Shown here one piece after another: positions 4,538-5,238 of a DNA stretch of 5,238 bases. A program made the translations under genes and the position numbers. Source of the DNA: Hungateiclostridiaceae bacterium UBA3922. Lineage in GTDB: Bacteria; Bacillota; Clostridia; Acetivibrionales; DTU013. The stretch is from positions 3,913 through 9,150 of the forward strand of contig DGEQ01000095.1 in the NCBI GenBank assembly GCA_002386045.1, written 5' to 3'. Position 1 is the first letter of the stretch. Every line of letters begins with the position of its first letter. A model generated the notes under the pieces. That model saw nothing but the letters and a program-made list of their open reading frames with translations, was not told where the DNA came from and searched no databases.

Positions 4538-5227
4538 TTGCGTAAGAAAACAGCATTGCTTGTTTTTGCCACGATTCTGACAGTTTTTGCGTTATGCAAC
4601 CAGACCTATGTCACCAGGCTGCTTGACAAAAGCATCTCAGTACTTTCAGGGTTCGGCTCGACAGGGCAGGAAGTCCGGAACATCCAGCAGAGGCTCAAAG
4701 AATGGGGATATTATCACGGCGAAGTCGACGGAATATACGGATACCTGACTTACAGCGCGGTAAGGGACTTCCAGGCAAAGCATGGCCTGACGGTCGACGG
4801 AATAGCCGGTCCGGAAACTCTGGCTGCAATCGGCCTGCCGACAGGTCAGGCGTCAGGAAGTGATGCAACCGGAGATTCAAGGGACCTCAACCTGCTGGCT
4901 AGGCTGATCCACGGAGAAGCCCGCGGCGAACCATACATCGGGCAGGTCGCAGTCGGCGCGGTCGTGCTCAACAGGGTCAGGGACCCAAGATTCCCTAATA
5001 CTATTGCAGGCGTTATATATCAGCCCGGGGCGTTTGATGTAGTCGACGACGGCCAGATCAACCTCCCGCCAAATGAAACTGCCATCAAAGCGGCAAGAGA
5101 TGCCCTAAACGGCTGGGATCCGACATACGGCTGCGTATATTACTACAACCCGGCAACAGCCACCAGTTCGTGGATTTGGTCAAGACAGGTCGTCCTGAAG
5201 ATCGGCAAACACAACTTTGCAATTTAG
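4538..5227 (+). CDS. sleB: SleB-like spore cortex-lytic enzyme
   Basis: A secreted cell-wall hydrolase of the SleB/Hydrolase_2 family, which cleaves muramic-delta-lactam-containing cortex peptidoglycan (lytic transglycosylase activity) on germination. Starting at TTG 4538 it has 229 aa; ATG 4532 would add two residues. Numbering from ATG: basic start plus hydrophobic signal or anchor (8-22), a peptidoglycan-binding type 1 domain at about 43-102 (GSTGQEVRNIQQRL, then DGIYG and TVDGIAGPET), a short Gly/Ser/Asp linker, and the catalytic domain at 118-231. The latter carries LLARLIHGEARGE (121-133), whose E129 is the expected catalytic acid, then VLNRV and the YYYNPATA region. FALC near residue 22 is a poor lipobox, so lipidation is doubtful. 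No ypeB partner gene lies immediately downstream inside the window. It is last in a probable operon, 76 bases after the 109-aa gene. The TAG stop is also the first three bases of a repeat copy. SleB family is confident; exact physiological substrate is by homology. Confidence 0.93.
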   Translation: MRKKTALLVFATILTVFALCNQTYVTRLLDKSISVLSGFGSTGQEVRNIQQRLKEWGYYHGEVDGIYGYLTYSAVRDFQAKHGLTVDGIAGPETLAAIGLPTGQASGSDATGDSRDLNLLARLIHGEARGEPYIGQVAVGAVVLNRVRDPRFPNTIAGVIYQPGAFDVVDDGQINLPPNETAIKAARDALNGWDPTYGCVYYYNPATATSSWIWSRQVVLKIGKHNFAI

Positions 5228-5238
5228 GGGACAGTTCT
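5225..5238 (+). repeat. TAGGGGACAGTTCT repeat overlapping the sleB stop codon
   Basis: The last 14 bases form TAGGGGACAGTTCT, the same 12-mer as at 2720 and 2740 with a TA prefix. The TAG is the stop codon of sleB. The repeat may continue beyond the window. Confidence 0.7.

Noticed and set aside
1..5238. tRNA or rRNA genes, or a classical riboswitch
   Set aside because: I saw no tRNA-like TTCRA arm or anticodon layout, no rRNA-like stretch and no familiar riboswitch motif on either strand by reading.

Overview
The window looks like a chromosomal segment of an endospore-forming clostridium. The evidence is a SleB-type spore cortex-lytic enzyme at the right end, several tiny Leu/Ile/Phe-rich membrane proteins of the kind common in spore formers, strong AGGAGG-type ribosome sites, and two candidate mother-cell (sigma-K-like) promoters. 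Species cannot be fixed from the sequence. There are no rRNA or tRNA genes, no CRISPR array and no intact transposase.

Left third (1-1756), minus strand: a YkuK-type RNase H-fold protein (32-574); a compact unit with its own promoter, a 37-codon reading frame and a hairpin (642-834) that has not been named before as far as I can tell; and a thioredoxin-reductase-like flavoprotein (884-1756) that keeps FAD motifs and a CTTC redox pair but lacks recognisable NADPH-binding motifs.

Centre (1757-2475): about 700 bases without a convincing gene. It holds a degenerate 14-bp tandem repeat (at least nine units, 1883-2007, plus two outliers at 1796-1828), a candidate promoter reading left toward the flavoprotein gene, a pair of GGGACAYTTCT repeats inside a short inverted repeat, and a sigma-K-like promoter reading right.

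Right half (2404-5227), plus strand: two single-gene units for small membrane proteins (64 and 71 aa) that share the promoter pattern AACTGTAACA-N14-TTCATANNAT, then a probable four-gene operon: a 106-aa charged helical protein, a 158-aa protein with helical ends and a disordered middle, a 109-aa protein with a hydrophobic C-terminal tail, and the SleB-like hydrolase. The three genes before sleB have no function I can name; their placement suggests a role in the spore envelope or in germination.

A dispersed motif, GGGGACA(G/C/T)TTCT, occurs as tandem pairs at 2190-2229 and 2720-2751, singly inside a coding region at 3755, and at the right edge, where its TAG is also the stop codon of sleB. 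A related sequence lies in inverted orientation at the left edge. The window is therefore bounded on both sides by members of a repeat family.
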